This document shows, in pieces, positions 1-8,653 of a DNA stretch of 64,000 bases. The stretch is from Streptomyces sp. Tu 3180 (lineage in GTDB: Bacteria > Actinomycetota > Actinomycetes > Streptomycetales > Streptomycetaceae). The position numbers and the translations under genes are program-made. The stretch covers positions 744,001 to 808,000 of the forward strand of contig NZ_WOXS01000002.1 of assembly GCF_009852415.1 (NCBI RefSeq), in the 5' to 3' direction. Position 1 is the stretch's first letter. Every line of letters starts with the position of its first letter. A model generated the notes under the pieces. It was given only the letters and a program-made list of their open reading frames with translations. It was not told the DNA's origin and searched no databases.

Positions 1-953
1 TCCTCGAGCAGGCCGTCCTCCCGGCGCTCGGCGGACCGGCCCCGGCCGCGCTGACCGACTCCGCCGTGATCGAGCTCGGCGGCGCGCGGCTCGCCTTCTC
101 CACCGACTCCTTCGTGGTCCGGCCGCTGTTCTTCCCCGGCGGCAGCATCGGCGACCTCGCGGTCAACGGCACGGTCAACGACCTCGCGATGAGCGGGGCG
201 CGCGCGGCCTACCTCTCGTGCGGCCTGATCCTGGAGGAGGGCGTCGAGATCGACACCGTCACCCGGGTGGCCGAGGCGATCGGTGGCGCGGCCCGTGCCG
301 CCGGGGTGCGGGTGGTGACGGGTGACACCAAGGTCGTGGAGGCCGGGCACGGTGACGGTGTGTACGTCAACACCTCGGGCGTCGGCGTGGTCCCCGCCGG
401 GGTCGACCTGCGCCCCCAGCGCGTGGTCCCCGGCGACGTCGTCCTGGTGAGCGGCGCCGTCGGCGTGCACGGCGTGGCCGTCATGAGCAGGCGCGAGAAC
501 CTGCGGTTCGACGTCGAGGTCGAGAGCGACTGCGCACCGCTCGGCGGGCTCGTCGAGGCGATGCTGTCGGTCACCGCGGACCTGCACGTGCTGCGCGCCC
601 CGACCCGCGGGGGTCTGGCCGCCTCGCTCAACGAGATCGCCGCGGCCTCGGGGTGCGGGATCGTCGTCCAGGAGCGCGCCGTCCCCGTGCCCGCGCCGGT
701 GGCGAGTGCCTGCGCGATGCTGGGTCTGGACCCGATGTACGTGGCCGACGAGGGCAAACTCGTCGCCTTCGTGCCCCGGGAGCACGCCGACGCGGTTCTG
801 GCCGCGATGCGGGCGCACCACCTGGGTGCCGAGGCCGCGGTCATCGGTGAGGTGGTCGCGGACCACCCGGGCATGGTCGTCGCGCGGACCGGGCTCGGGG
901 GCACGCGGGTGGTGGACATGCCGATGGGCGAACAACTCCCGCGCATCTGCTGA
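1..953 (+). CDS. hypE: Hydrogenase maturation protein HypE, 3' part
   Basis: The reading frame is open from the window edge (first full codon at 3), so the 5' end is missing; about 316 codons are present. HypE dehydrates a carbamoyl group on its C-terminal cysteine to the cyanide ligand of the NiFe-hydrogenase centre, working with HypF and HypCD in the cytoplasm. The AIRS/PurM-like fold is visible in FSTDSFVV, GDLAVNGTVNDLAMSGA and VVTGDTKVVE, and the protein ends in the family's PRIC tail with the cysteine that carries the thiocyanate. A methionine- or valine-initiated start inside the window (GTG at 66) is less likely, because homologous sequence (LEQAVLPALGG) precedes it in frame. It is presumably the last gene of a hyp operon lying to the left. 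Family assignment is confident; hydrogenase linkage is inferred. Confidence 0.93.
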   Translation, partial: LEQAVLPALGGPAPAALTDSAVIELGGARLAFSTDSFVVRPLFFPGGSIGDLAVNGTVNDLAMSGARAAYLSCGLILEEGVEIDTVTRVAEAIGGAARAAGVRVVTGDTKVVEAGHGDGVYVNTSGVGVVPAGVDLRPQRVVPGDVVLVSGAVGVHGVAVMSRRENLRFDVEVESDCAPLGGLVEAMLSVTADLHVLRAPTRGGLAASLNEIAAASGCGIVVQERAVPVPAPVASACAMLGLDPMYVADEGKLVAFVPREHADAVLAAMRAHHLGAEAAVIGEVVADHPGMVVARTGLGGTRVVDMPMGEQLPRIC

Positions 954-1016
954 CCCGGCCGACCGCGGCTTCCGCGTCCGCCCCGCGGCCGACCTTTCAG
1001 GGAGTGATGGTTCGAC

Positions 1017-1022
1017 TATACT
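1017..1022 (+). promoter_or_regulatory. Candidate -10 box of the amidinotransferase gene
   Basis: TATACT lies about 36 bases before the ATG at 1058 and stands out in an otherwise GC-rich gap. The octamer GGTTCGAC occurs just upstream (1009-1016) and again directly before the start codon (1050-1057). No good -35 element is evident. Confidence 0.3.
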
Positions 1023-1057
1023 GAGTTACACACTTCTGTGATCGAAAGCGGTTCGAC

Positions 1058-2200
1058 ATGACGGTTGTGCGCAGGCCCGATGTCATGACGGCGGCCGCGA
1101 CCGCCCCCTCCACGGAATCCGGCGCGTCCCCGGTCAACTCGCACAACGAGTGGGATCCGCTGGAGGAGATCATCGTCGGGCGCCTGGAGGGCGCGACGAT
1201 CCCGTCGAACCATCCCGTCGTGACCTGCAACATCCCCCGGTGGGCGGCGCGCGTGCAGGGGCGCGCCGCCGGCCTGAGGTACCCGCGCGTCCTGGTCGAA
1301 CGGGCGCAGCGGGAGCTCGACGGGTTCATCGCCCTCCTGCAGTCCCTCGGCGTCACGGTCAGACGCCCGGACGCCGTCGACCACCGGCAGCGCTTCGGCA
1401 CCCCCGACTGGTCCTCGCGCGGCTTCTGCAACAGCTGTCCGCGCGACAGCATGCTCGTCGTCGGCGACGAGATCATCGAGACGCCGATGGCGTGGCCGTG
1501 CCGGTACTTCGAGACGCACTCCTACCGCACGATCCTGAAGGACTACTTCCGGCGCGGCGCGCGCTGGACGGCGGCGCCGAGGCCGCAGCTCACCGACGAG
1601 CTGTTCGAGGCGGACTTCAGCGTGCCGGCGGCGGACGAGCCCCTGCGCTACATCCTCACCGAGTTCGAGCCGGTGTTCGACGCGGCGGACTTCGTGCGCG
1701 CCGGACGCGACCTCTTCGTGACGCGGAGCAACGTCACCAACGCCATGGGCATCGACTGGCTGCGCCGCCATCTGGGATCCGGCTACCGCATCCACGAGAT
1801 CGAGAGCCGGTGCCGCACGCCGATGCACATCGACACGACGTTCGTCCTGCTCGCGCCCGGCAAGGCGCTGGTCAATCCCGAATACGTCGACGTCGACCGC
1901 CTGCCCGACGTGCTGGACTCCTGGGACGTCCTGGTCGCCCCCGAGCCGGACCCGATCGACGACCGCCTGCTCAGGATCACCTCCATGTGCGGCAAGTGGC
2001 TCAGCATGAACGTCCTCATGGTCGACGAGAAACGGGTGATCGCGGAGCGGCACCACACCGGCATGCTGCGCGCGCTCGAGCGGTGGGGATTCGAACCGAT
2101 CCCGTGCGACCTGCTGCACTACGCGGCGTTCGGCGGCTCGTTCCACTGCGCCACACTCGACGTCCGGCGCCGCGGCACGCTCGAGTCCTATTTCGACTGA
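1058..2200 (+). CDS. L-arginine:glycine amidinotransferase-like enzyme
   Basis: This 380-residue protein is a close relative of arginine:glycine amidinotransferase (AGAT), which moves the amidino group of arginine onto an amine through a cysteine-amidino intermediate. By alignment from memory with human AGAT, the triad Asp254/His303/Cys407 corresponds to Asp208 (FDAADF), His257 (PMHIDTTF) and Cys364 (GSFHCATLDVRR); the C-terminus RGTLESYFD is also shared. All catalytic residues are therefore present. The streptomycete StrB/aminocyclitol amidinotransferases and the amidinotransferases of guanidino natural products belong to the same superfamily, so the acceptor cannot be read from sequence. 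The gene stands alone between hypE and an oppositely oriented MBL-fold gene. Start is the ATG at 1058 with a weak GAAAG ribosome site; a second in-frame ATG lies at 1085. Confidence 0.9.
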   Translation: MTVVRRPDVMTAAATAPSTESGASPVNSHNEWDPLEEIIVGRLEGATIPSNHPVVTCNIPRWAARVQGRAAGLRYPRVLVERAQRELDGFIALLQSLGVTVRRPDAVDHRQRFGTPDWSSRGFCNSCPRDSMLVVGDEIIETPMAWPCRYFETHSYRTILKDYFRRGARWTAAPRPQLTDELFEADFSVPAADEPLRYILTEFEPVFDAADFVRAGRDLFVTRSNVTNAMGIDWLRRHLGSGYRIHEIESRCRTPMHIDTTFVLLAPGKALVNPEYVDVDRLPDVLDSWDVLVAPEPDPIDDRLLRITSMCGKWLSMNVLMVDEKRVIAERHHTGMLRALERWGFEPIPCDLLHYAAFGGSFHCATLDVRRRGTLESYFD

Positions 2201-2229
2201 CCGGCCGGCCGTACGGGTCCCGCGCCGGG

Positions 2230-3087
2230 TCAGAAGGCCACCGGCGCCGCGCCCCGCTCGGCGGTCAGGCGGACGCTCCGTCCGTGACCGCAGCGGACGA
2301 TCCGGTCGCCGAGGCCGATGCGGTCGGCCTCGGCGAGGAAAGCGGACAGCGGAGAGCGCATCACCGTGTAGTCGTGGTAGTGCACGGGCAGGACCAGCCG
2401 CGGGTCGAGGCGCCGGGCGAGCTCCGCTCCCTGCGCGCCGTCCATGGTCACGACGAAGCCGCCCGGGAGCCTCGTGCCGCCCAGGTGGAGCACGGCCAGA
2501 TCGGCGGCCGGGAAGCGTCGCGCGATCTCCTCGATGCCGTCGTACACCAGCGTGTCGCCGGACACGTACAGCCGGAGCCGGACCGGTCCCCCCGCGGGAC
2601 CGAATTCCAGCATGCTCCCCATCACCGGGGGCAGCAGACCGCGCAGCAGCCGGTTGCCGGCGTGCCGGCCCGGCAGCGCCGTGACGGTGACCCGGTGACC
2701 ACCGCGCTCCACGGCGAGCCCGTGCCAGGTGCGCAGCCCCGCCGTGCGGCGGAAACCGTGCAGGACCCTGAGGCGGCGGGCCGCGTGCGGCGTGGTGAGG
2801 ACCGGCACCTCGTGATCCAGCTGCCGGCTCGTCCGGCGGTCCCAGTGGTCGCCGTGGAGGTGCGACAGCACCACCGCGTCGAGGCGGGGGAGGTCACCGA
2901 TGCCGATCGCCGGTTCGGTCAGGCGCCGGCTCAGCAGTCCGTACCCGAGGTAGGCGTACTCCCCGCGGTGCAGGAAGTTCGGATCGGTGAGCAGGGTGAG
3001 CCCCCGGTACCTCATCAGGAGCGTGGCGTTGCCGACGAACGTGACGGTGACCGCCTCGTCCGTGAGGTCGCCCGGATTCCGTGCCAT
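2230..3087 (-). CDS. MBL-fold metallohydrolase (UlaG/NAPE-PLD-like)
   Basis: The metal-binding signature HLHGDHWD follows a predicted beta strand, and further ligands are suggested by GRHAGN, VSGDTLVYDG and VLPVHYHDY, as in UlaG/RomA-type metallo-beta-lactamase-fold proteins that bind one or two zinc ions. The substrate is unknown; relatives hydrolyse lactones, phosphodiesters or phospholipids. I chose the ATG at 3087 (285 residues) because GGAGGGG lies at 3094-3100, about 8 bases away; an ATG at 3093 is nearly as good and the frame stays open up to 3180. It converges on the amidinotransferase gene with 29 bases between stops. Cytoplasmic, with no signal peptide. Confidence 0.85.
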   Translation of the reverse strand: MARNPGDLTDEAVTVTFVGNATLLMRYRGLTLLTDPNFLHRGEYAYLGYGLLSRRLTEPAIGIGDLPRLDAVVLSHLHGDHWDRRTSRQLDHEVPVLTTPHAARRLRVLHGFRRTAGLRTWHGLAVERGGHRVTVTALPGRHAGNRLLRGLLPPVMGSMLEFGPAGGPVRLRLYVSGDTLVYDGIEEIARRFPAADLAVLHLGGTRLPGGFVVTMDGAQGAELARRLDPRLVLPVHYHDYTVMRSPLSAFLAEADRIGLGDRIVRCGHGRSVRLTAERGAAPVAF

Positions 3088-3335
3088 GGCCATCCCCTCC
3101 GTCGGGACGGGGGCCCGTCGCACCGCCCGCCCGCGCTGCTCCCCCCTCCTGCCCGAGGTACCCATGGGCGCCGTGATCACTACGCCGGGGACGGACGGCG
3201 GCCCGCACGGCGCGCGGGCCGATCACCGGTGACGTCGCCGCCCCCTTCCACGGGATGCGTCCTCCGCTCCGGGTACCCGGTCCGCCGCACGGCCGGACAC
3301 GAGGCGTCCGGTTCGGAAGACGTGAGGGGACAGGC

Positions 3336-4325
3336 ATGCGACTGCGGGATCAGGTGGTGGTGGTGACCGGGGCGTCCGGCGGGATCGGGCGGGCCACGGC
3401 CGAGGCCTTCGCGCGCAAGGGCTGCGCCGTGGTGCTGGCCGCGCGCCGCGAGGAGGCGCTGGAGGCGGCGGCGCGGGACTGCGCGAGGCACCGCGGGGCA
3501 CGGACCCTGGTCGTGCCGACCGACACGACGGACGCCGAGGCGGTCGAGAACCTGGCGCGCCGCGCCGTGGAGGAGTTCGGCGGCATCCACGTCTGGGTCA
3601 ACAACGCGGCCGTCAACACCTTCGGCCGGTTCGAGGACGTACCGCTCGAGGACTTCCGCAGGGTCCTGGACGTCAACGTGATGGGCTACGTGCACGGGGC
3701 GCGTGCGGCCCTGCGGGTGATGCGGGAGCAGGGCAGGGGAACGCTGATCAACATCTCGTCCGTCGTGGGTGCCGTCACCCAGCCGTACAGCCACCCGTAC
3801 GGCATGTCGAAGCACGCCGTCCAGGGACTCGGGTCGAGCCTGCGGCAACAGCTGCGCGTGGAGGGGGTGAAGGGCCTCCACGTGTGCACCGTGATGCCCG
3901 CGACCATCGACACTCCGCATTTCCAGCACGCGGCCAACTTCACCGGGCGCAAGGTGGTCGCCATGCCGCCCGTCTACAGCCCCGAGCGGGTGGCACGCGC
4001 CGTCGTGAAGCTCGTCCGCCACCCGCGCCGCGAAGTGGTGGTGGGTCCCGCGGCCCGTGCCCTGGTACGGCAGTCCCGGACGGCGCCGGCCGTCGCGGAG
4101 CGGGTGATGGCACGGCAGACGGAGAAGACCCACCTGTCGCGCAAGGAGGAGGCCCCGGCCACGCACGGAGCCGTGCACGTACCGGCCGCCGGCGAGGGAT
4201 CCGTGCACGGCGGCTGGGGCGGGCGGCGGCGCACCGCGGTGCGCCGGACGGCCGTGGTCGCCGCGCTGGCGGGAGCGGCCGTGACCGCGGGGCGCCGGAT
4301 GGGCCGCGGCGCCACGGGCTGCTGA
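3336..4325 (+). CDS. Short-chain dehydrogenase/reductase
   Basis: A classical SDR: NAD(P)-binding TGASGGIG near residue 13, NNAAV around residue 90, and the catalytic Ser and Tyr-Lys pair in ISSVVGAV and YGMSKHA. The enzyme oxidises or reduces an unidentified alcohol or carbonyl substrate. The catalytic domain ends near residue 250. It is followed by a basic, alanine/arginine-rich tail with a weakly hydrophobic stretch ([13 protein letters not shown]), a layout common in streptomycete SDRs that may peripherally associate with membrane. Start is the ATG at 3336, preceded by GAGGGGA. The gene is monocistronic; a strong hairpin follows the stop. Confidence 0.88.
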   Translation: MRLRDQVVVVTGASGGIGRATAEAFARKGCAVVLAARREEALEAAARDCARHRGARTLVVPTDTTDAEAVENLARRAVEEFGGIHVWVNNAAVNTFGRFEDVPLEDFRRVLDVNVMGYVHGARAALRVMREQGRGTLINISSVVGAVTQPYSHPYGMSKHAVQGLGSSLRQQLRVEGVKGLHVCTVMPATIDTPHFQHAANFTGRKVVAMPPVYSPERVARAVVKLVRHPRREVVVGPAARALVRQSRTAPAVAERVMARQTEKTHLSRKEEAPATHGAVHVPAAGEGSVHGGWGGRRRTAVRRTAVVAALAGAAVTAGRRMGRGATGC

Positions 4326-4340
4326 CCCCGCCGGTTGCGC

Positions 4341-4380
4341 GCGTGCCGGTACCGGCGCTCCGGCGCCGGTACCGGCACGC
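4341..4380. terminator. Perfect 18-bp stem hairpin after the SDR gene
   Basis: Two 18-base arms (4341-4358 and 4363-4380) are perfectly complementary around a TCCG loop. Placement 15 bases after the stop codon fits an intrinsic terminator of the GC-rich, U-poor actinobacterial type. Confidence 0.75.
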
Positions 4381-4696
4381 GGCCGCCCCGCGCGGCCGTC
4401 CGACGGTGGTTCCGGTGGCGCCCCCGCAGCACCGGGACGGCGGCCTTGACGGACGGTCACGCGGCCCGTCTCGCGGTGGATCCGGGCAGTTCCGGCCCGT
4501 TCACCCGAGTGGGTGGAACATTCGACCGTTCGGCCGAGGTGCGGCCCACAGAGGGCGATGGCGTCGGACCGGCGGGACTACTTTCCGTGGGGTTGGTTAC
4601 GCGTCGCGCGGGCGAGGGCCCCGCGGTGCGAGGCACTGGCAGCGGATCGCCGGCCGTGTCGAGCTGTTGGATGAACGCTGCGGATCGAGGAAATTG
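4381..4696. other. Non-coding leader region before ctaD
   Basis: I see no coding gene in these 316 bases; open frames here have no family resemblance. The ctaD ribosome site GAGG is at 4687-4690. Promoter elements could not be assigned with confidence. Confidence 0.5.
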
Positions 4697-6409
4697 ATGG
4701 CGACACACACCGAACCGGTGGCTCCTGTTCCGGCGGGCGAACGTCACACCAGGGGGCAGGTGATCGTGTCGTGGGTGACCACGACGGATCACAAGAAGAT
4801 CGGACACCTCTACCTGATCACGTCGTTCGCGTTCTTCGTGATCGCCGGGGTCCTGGCGATGGCGATCCGGGCGGAGCTGGCCCGGCCGGGTATGCAGATG
4901 CTGTCCACCGAGCAGTACAACCAGGCGTTCACCATGCACGGCACGATCATGCTGCTGCTGTTCGCCACGCCGACGTTCGCCGGTTTCGCCAACGCGATCA
5001 TGCCCCTGCAGATCGGCTCCCCGGACGTCGCCTTCCCCCGGCTGAACATGCTGTCGTACTGGCTGTTCGCCCTGGGCGGCCTGATCGCCGTCTCCAGTTT
5101 CCTCACCCCCGAGGGCGCGGCCGACTTCGGCTGGACGGCCTACTCACCGCTGAACGACCAGACCCGCAGCCCCCAGCTCGGCGCCGACCTGTGGATCATG
5201 GGGCTGGCGCTCTCCGGTTTCGGCACGATCCTCGGCGCGGTCAACTTCATCACCACCATCATCTGCATGCGCGCCCCCGGCATGACGATGTTCCGGATGC
5301 CGATCTTCACCTGGAACGTGCTGCTCACGTCGGTGCTCGTGCTGCTCGCCTTCCCCGTGCTGGCGGCGGCGCTGCTCGTGCTCGAGTCGGACCGGCGCTT
5401 CGGCTCCCAGGTGTTCAACGCCGAGAACGGCGGGGCGATCCTGTGGCAGCACCTGTTCTGGTTCTTCGGGCATCCCGAGGTGTACATCCTCGCCCTGCCG
5501 TTCTTCGGCGTGATCAGCGAGATCATCCCCGTCTTCTCCCGCAAACCGATCTTCGGCTACATGGGGCTGGTCGGCGCCACCATCACCATCGCCGGGCTGT
5601 CGGCCGTGGTGTGGGCGCACCACATGTTCGCGACCGGCGCCGTGCTGCTGCCGTTCTTCTCCTTCATGAGCTTCCTGATCGCCGTGCCGACGGGGGTGAA
5701 GTTCTTCAACTGGACCGGCACCATGTGGAAGGGCTCGCTGTCCTTCGAGCCCCCGATGCTGTGGGCGCTCGGCTTCCTTGTCACCTTCCTGTTCGGCGGC
5801 CTGACCGGAGTGCTGCTGGCGTCGCCGCCCCTGGACTTCCACGTGACGGACTCGTACTTCGTCGTCGCCCACTTCCACTACGTGGTCTTCGGCACCGTGG
5901 TGTTCGCCATGTTCGCGGGATTCAGCTTCTGGTGGCCCAAGATGACGGGCACGATGCTCAACGAGCGCCTGGAGAAGATTCACTTCTGGTCGCTGTTCAT
6001 CGGCTTCCACGCCACCTTCCTGGTGCAGCACTGGCTCGGCGCCGAGGGCATGCCCCGCCGCTACGCCGACTACCTGGCCGCCGACGGGTTCACCGCCCTC
6101 AACACCGTCTCCTCCATCGGCGCGTTCCTGCTCGGCCTGTCCACGCTGCCCTTCCTGTACAACGTGTGGATGACCGCGCAGAAGGGCGAGAAGGTCGAGA
6201 TCGACGACCCCTGGGGCTTCGGCCGCTCCCTGGAGTGGGCCACCTCCTGCCCGCCGCCGCGCCACAACTTCGTCACGCTGCCCCGGGTCCGCTCCGAGTC
6301 CCCCGCCTTCGACCTGCACCACCCCGACGTGGCCCAGCTGGACGAGAAGGAGAACGTCGGCAAACGCGACGTGATCGACGCCGCCGGGCACGAGAGCGAC
6401 AGATCGTGA
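4697..6409 (+). CDS. ctaD: Cytochrome c oxidase subunit I (aa3 type)
   Basis: This 570-residue protein is subunit I of the aa3 oxidase, which reduces oxygen to water and pumps protons in the membrane. About twelve transmembrane segments can be traced. Haem a and CuB ligands are in place: AFTMHGTIM, the CuB His/Tyr pair in GHPEVYI, the CuB histidine pair in WAHHMF, and HFHYVVFG carrying the haem a3 and haem a histidines. The start ATG at 4697 has a GAGGAAA ribosome site. No ctaC, ctaE, ctaF or qcr genes are adjacent, so this is probably an extra, stand-alone copy rather than the housekeeping subunit; that point is inferred from context. It ends in a four-base overlap with the next gene. Confidence 0.96.
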   Translation: MATHTEPVAPVPAGERHTRGQVIVSWVTTTDHKKIGHLYLITSFAFFVIAGVLAMAIRAELARPGMQMLSTEQYNQAFTMHGTIMLLLFATPTFAGFANAIMPLQIGSPDVAFPRLNMLSYWLFALGGLIAVSSFLTPEGAADFGWTAYSPLNDQTRSPQLGADLWIMGLALSGFGTILGAVNFITTIICMRAPGMTMFRMPIFTWNVLLTSVLVLLAFPVLAAALLVLESDRRFGSQVFNAENGGAILWQHLFWFFGHPEVYILALPFFGVISEIIPVFSRKPIFGYMGLVGATITIAGLSAVVWAHHMFATGAVLLPFFSFMSFLIAVPTGVKFFNWTGTMWKGSLSFEPPMLWALGFLVTFLFGGLTGVLLASPPLDFHVTDSYFVVAHFHYVVFGTVVFAMFAGFSFWWPKMTGTMLNERLEKIHFWSLFIGFHATFLVQHWLGAEGMPRRYADYLAADGFTALNTVSSIGAFLLGLSTLPFLYNVWMTAQKGEKVEIDDPWGFGRSLEWATSCPPPRHNFVTLPRVRSESPAFDLHHPDVAQLDEKENVGKRDVIDAAGHESDRS

Positions 6410-6780
6410 TCAGGGGCCGGGGCCCCCGTCCGGAGGCCGGTGAGGTCTCGGCGCTCGTCGCGGAGGCGGAGGGCCACCTCATGGCGCAGGCCCACATCGA
6501 CGAGGCGCGGCGCGAGGCCGAGGAGCTGTGCGCCGGACTGCCGTGGCTGACGTCGGCCCAGGCCGAGGACCTCATGCACCGTTACGTGCAACGGCGTCTG
6601 GACTTCACCCGCCGCATGCTGCGCAGCACGGTCGAACGCGCCGCGCAGCTGCGGCAGGAGTACGAGGCCCGGTACGCCGCGCTCCGGCGCGACCTGTTCA
6701 GGCGCCATGTCGTCTGCGCCTGCGCCGTCCTCGCCTGCGCCGGCGCCCTGAGCACCCTCGTGGGCCTGCTCGTCCGCTGA
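6406..6780 (+). CDS. Small C-terminally anchored membrane protein coupled to ctaD
   Basis: The GTG start overlaps the ctaD stop (GTGA), implying translational coupling. The 124-residue product is charged and helical for about 95 residues, with likely coiled-coil segments ([30 protein letters not shown]), and ends in one transmembrane helix ([22 protein letters not shown]). I do not recognise a family. The coupling suggests a role alongside the oxidase subunit, for example in assembly or anchoring, but this is inference only. An in-frame ATG at 6481 is an alternative start. Confidence 0.65.
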   Translation: MIRGRGPRPEAGEVSALVAEAEGHLMAQAHIDEARREAEELCAGLPWLTSAQAEDLMHRYVQRRLDFTRRMLRSTVERAAQLRQEYEARYAALRRDLFRRHVVCACAVLACAGALSTLVGLLVR

Positions 6781-6829
6781 CCCCTCGGGCGGGGGCGGAG
6801 GTGCCGGGGCGGCGCGAACGGTGGCGCCG

Positions 6830-7597
6830 TCAGGGCCCGGTGGTCCGGGCCAGGACGCCGGTCACCTCCCGGCGTATCGCGTCCCGGGCCGCCGCCGGGA
6901 GTGCGCCGAGGTCCGTGCGGTCCAGGGCGTGCAGCACCTGTTCGGGCCCGGTGTGGCAGGGGGCGCTCCCGGTGACGACCTCGTAGCCGTCACGGACGGC
7001 GACGTTCAGGTGGTGCCGTCCGCCGTCGTCGGCGTGGACGGCGGTGGCGACGACGAGCGGCGGCGGTCCGCCCGGCTCCCCCTCCCCCTTGTGGTAGCCG
7101 CTGGTCACGGGAGCGCTCCAGCGCAGGCCGAGCAGCAGGTGACGCTTCGCCACCACTTCGGCCAGATCGGTCTCGTAGGCCCCGTCCCGGTCCAGCACGG
7201 TCGCCCGCGCGTTCAGCACCAGGGCCGCGGGGAGCAGGCAGCGCAGCGTGCTGCCCACGATGTTGCCGCCGACCGTGGCCGTACGCCGCACGGCGCCGGT
7301 GCCCACGGTGGAGGCCGCACGGCGCAGCACCTCCGGCAGGCGGCCGTCCACCTGGTGCAGCAGCACGGCCGCGCCCAGCGCCTCGTGTCCGATCACGTTC
7401 GCCTCCGGCAGGCGGCGCAGGGACATCGCCTGCTCGGGGAAGCCGTCCCGCTGCCAGAGGGCCCACACGAGGGTGGCCCCGCCGACCGGTACCGCTCCCT
7501 CCGCCAGATACCGCTGCGCTTCGGACAGGGACGTGGGCAGACGCAACAGCACGGCGGTCGACCTGCTTTCCTTGACATCGGCGGCTGGGCACGGCAC
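6830..7597 (-). CDS. FAD-binding subunit of a xanthine dehydrogenase-type molybdoenzyme
   Basis: The sequence carries the FAD_binding_5 hallmarks of the medium (FAD) subunit of xanthine dehydrogenase/CO dehydrogenase family enzymes: VPVGGATLVWA near the N-terminus and TATVGGNIVGSTLRCLLPAAL in the middle, followed by the CO_dehydrogenase flavoprotein C-terminal region. This subunit passes electrons from the iron-sulfur subunit to NAD+ or another acceptor. The molybdopterin and 2Fe-2S subunits are not adjacent, which is unusual because the three are normally clustered. The farthest start is a GTG at 7597; a GTG at 7552 giving VLLRLPTSL fits family N-termini better and has GCAGG upstream. The 255-residue length (longer start) is slightly short for the family. 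Confidence 0.8.
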   Translation of the reverse strand: MPCPAADVKESRSTAVLLRLPTSLSEAQRYLAEGAVPVGGATLVWALWQRDGFPEQAMSLRRLPEANVIGHEALGAAVLLHQVDGRLPEVLRRAASTVGTGAVRRTATVGGNIVGSTLRCLLPAALVLNARATVLDRDGAYETDLAEVVAKRHLLLGLRWSAPVTSGYHKGEGEPGGPPPLVVATAVHADDGGRHHLNVAVRDGYEVVTGSAPCHTGPEQVLHALDRTDLGALPAAARDAIRREVTGVLARTTGP

Positions 7598-7788
7598 TTC
7601 GCGGGATGATCAGGGGCACTGCATTGTCCGCAGGGTCACGGGGGCGCGTCCAGGGCTCACGCACGCACCGTGTGCGCCCGCCGGGTGCGCGGGGGACCTT
7701 GCGCACGGTCGGTCGCGTGCTCCATGGTTGACGCGCGTCACATGGCTCGTCACCCAGCTCGACCACCCGTCCCGGAACCGGAGATCAC

Positions 7789-8526
7789 ATGTTCAGACGC
7801 GCTGCACGACTCGTTCTCTCAATTGTCATGCTCATGGCTGGTGCGTTCGTGGGAACGGTCGCCACCGCGGGGACCGCGCACGCCGACGGCTGCTACACCT
7901 GGACCCGCACCCTGTCCCAGGGCGCCTCGGGCGCCGACGTCACCCAGCTCCAGATCCGGCTCGGCGGCTACCCGGGCTACGGTTCCGTGCTGGCCGTCGA
8001 CGGCGAGTTCGGGCCGGCCACCACGGCCGCCCTCAAGCGCTTCCAGTCGGCGTACGGCCTGGCCGCGGACGGCGTGGCGGGCACGAACACCTACAACAAG
8101 CTGTACGCCCTCCAGGACGACGACTGCACGCCGATCCACTTCTCCTACAGCGAGCTGAACGACTGCAACTCCACCTGGTCGGGCGGTGCGGTCAGCGCCT
8201 CGACGGCCAAGGCCAACGCGCTGCGGACGATGTGGAAGCTGGAGGCCATGCGGCACGCGCTCGGCGACCAGCCGATCACCGTCACCAGCGGTTTCCGCTC
8301 CTACGCCTGCAACGACGCCGTGGGCGGCGCGAGCAGCAGCCGCCACCTGTACGGCGACGCGGCCGACCTCGGCGCCGGACCGCACTCCCTGTGCACCCTG
8401 GCCAAGCAGGCCCGGTACCACGGCTTCCGCGGCATCCTCGGCCCGGGCTACCCGGGGCACGACGACCACACCCACGTCGACCACCGCAGCAGCCAGTACT
8501 GGTCCGCGCCCACCTGCGGCATCTGA
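7789..8526 (+). CDS. Secreted zinc D-Ala-D-Ala carboxypeptidase (M15 family)
   Basis: A 245-residue exported protein with a Sec signal peptide (about residues 1-32, cleaved after AHA), a peptidoglycan-binding repeat domain (ASGADVTQLQIRLGGYPGYG to GVAGTNTYNKL) and an M15 peptidase domain. Zinc and catalytic residues are visible in SRHLYGDAADLG and DDHTHVDH. The layout is that of the Streptomyces albus G DD-carboxypeptidase, which removes the terminal D-Ala of peptidoglycan stem peptides. Several cysteines (CYTW, DDDC, LNDC, SYAC, SLC, PTC) probably form disulfides. It is divergent from the FAD-subunit gene and has its own promoter region; nothing links it functionally to the megasynthase downstream. 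Confidence 0.93.
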   Translation: MFRRAARLVLSIVMLMAGAFVGTVATAGTAHADGCYTWTRTLSQGASGADVTQLQIRLGGYPGYGSVLAVDGEFGPATTAALKRFQSAYGLAADGVAGTNTYNKLYALQDDDCTPIHFSYSELNDCNSTWSGGAVSASTAKANALRTMWKLEAMRHALGDQPITVTSGFRSYACNDAVGGASSSRHLYGDAADLGAGPHSLCTLAKQARYHGFRGILGPGYPGHDDHTHVDHRSSQYWSAPTCGI

Positions 8527-8653
8527 GCCCGCGACGGCGGCCGGAGGTCCGTAGGCGATCATGGTGGGCGACAGTCCGCGGGCGGGAGCAACCCGGTCCG
8601 GGTCCGGACCGTCCCACAGAGCGTCGGTCGCCCACCCATGAACGAACGGACCC

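Noticed and set aside
4335..4696. Open frame of about 120 codons before ctaD
   Set aside because: It begins inside the terminator hairpin and has no protein-family resemblance.
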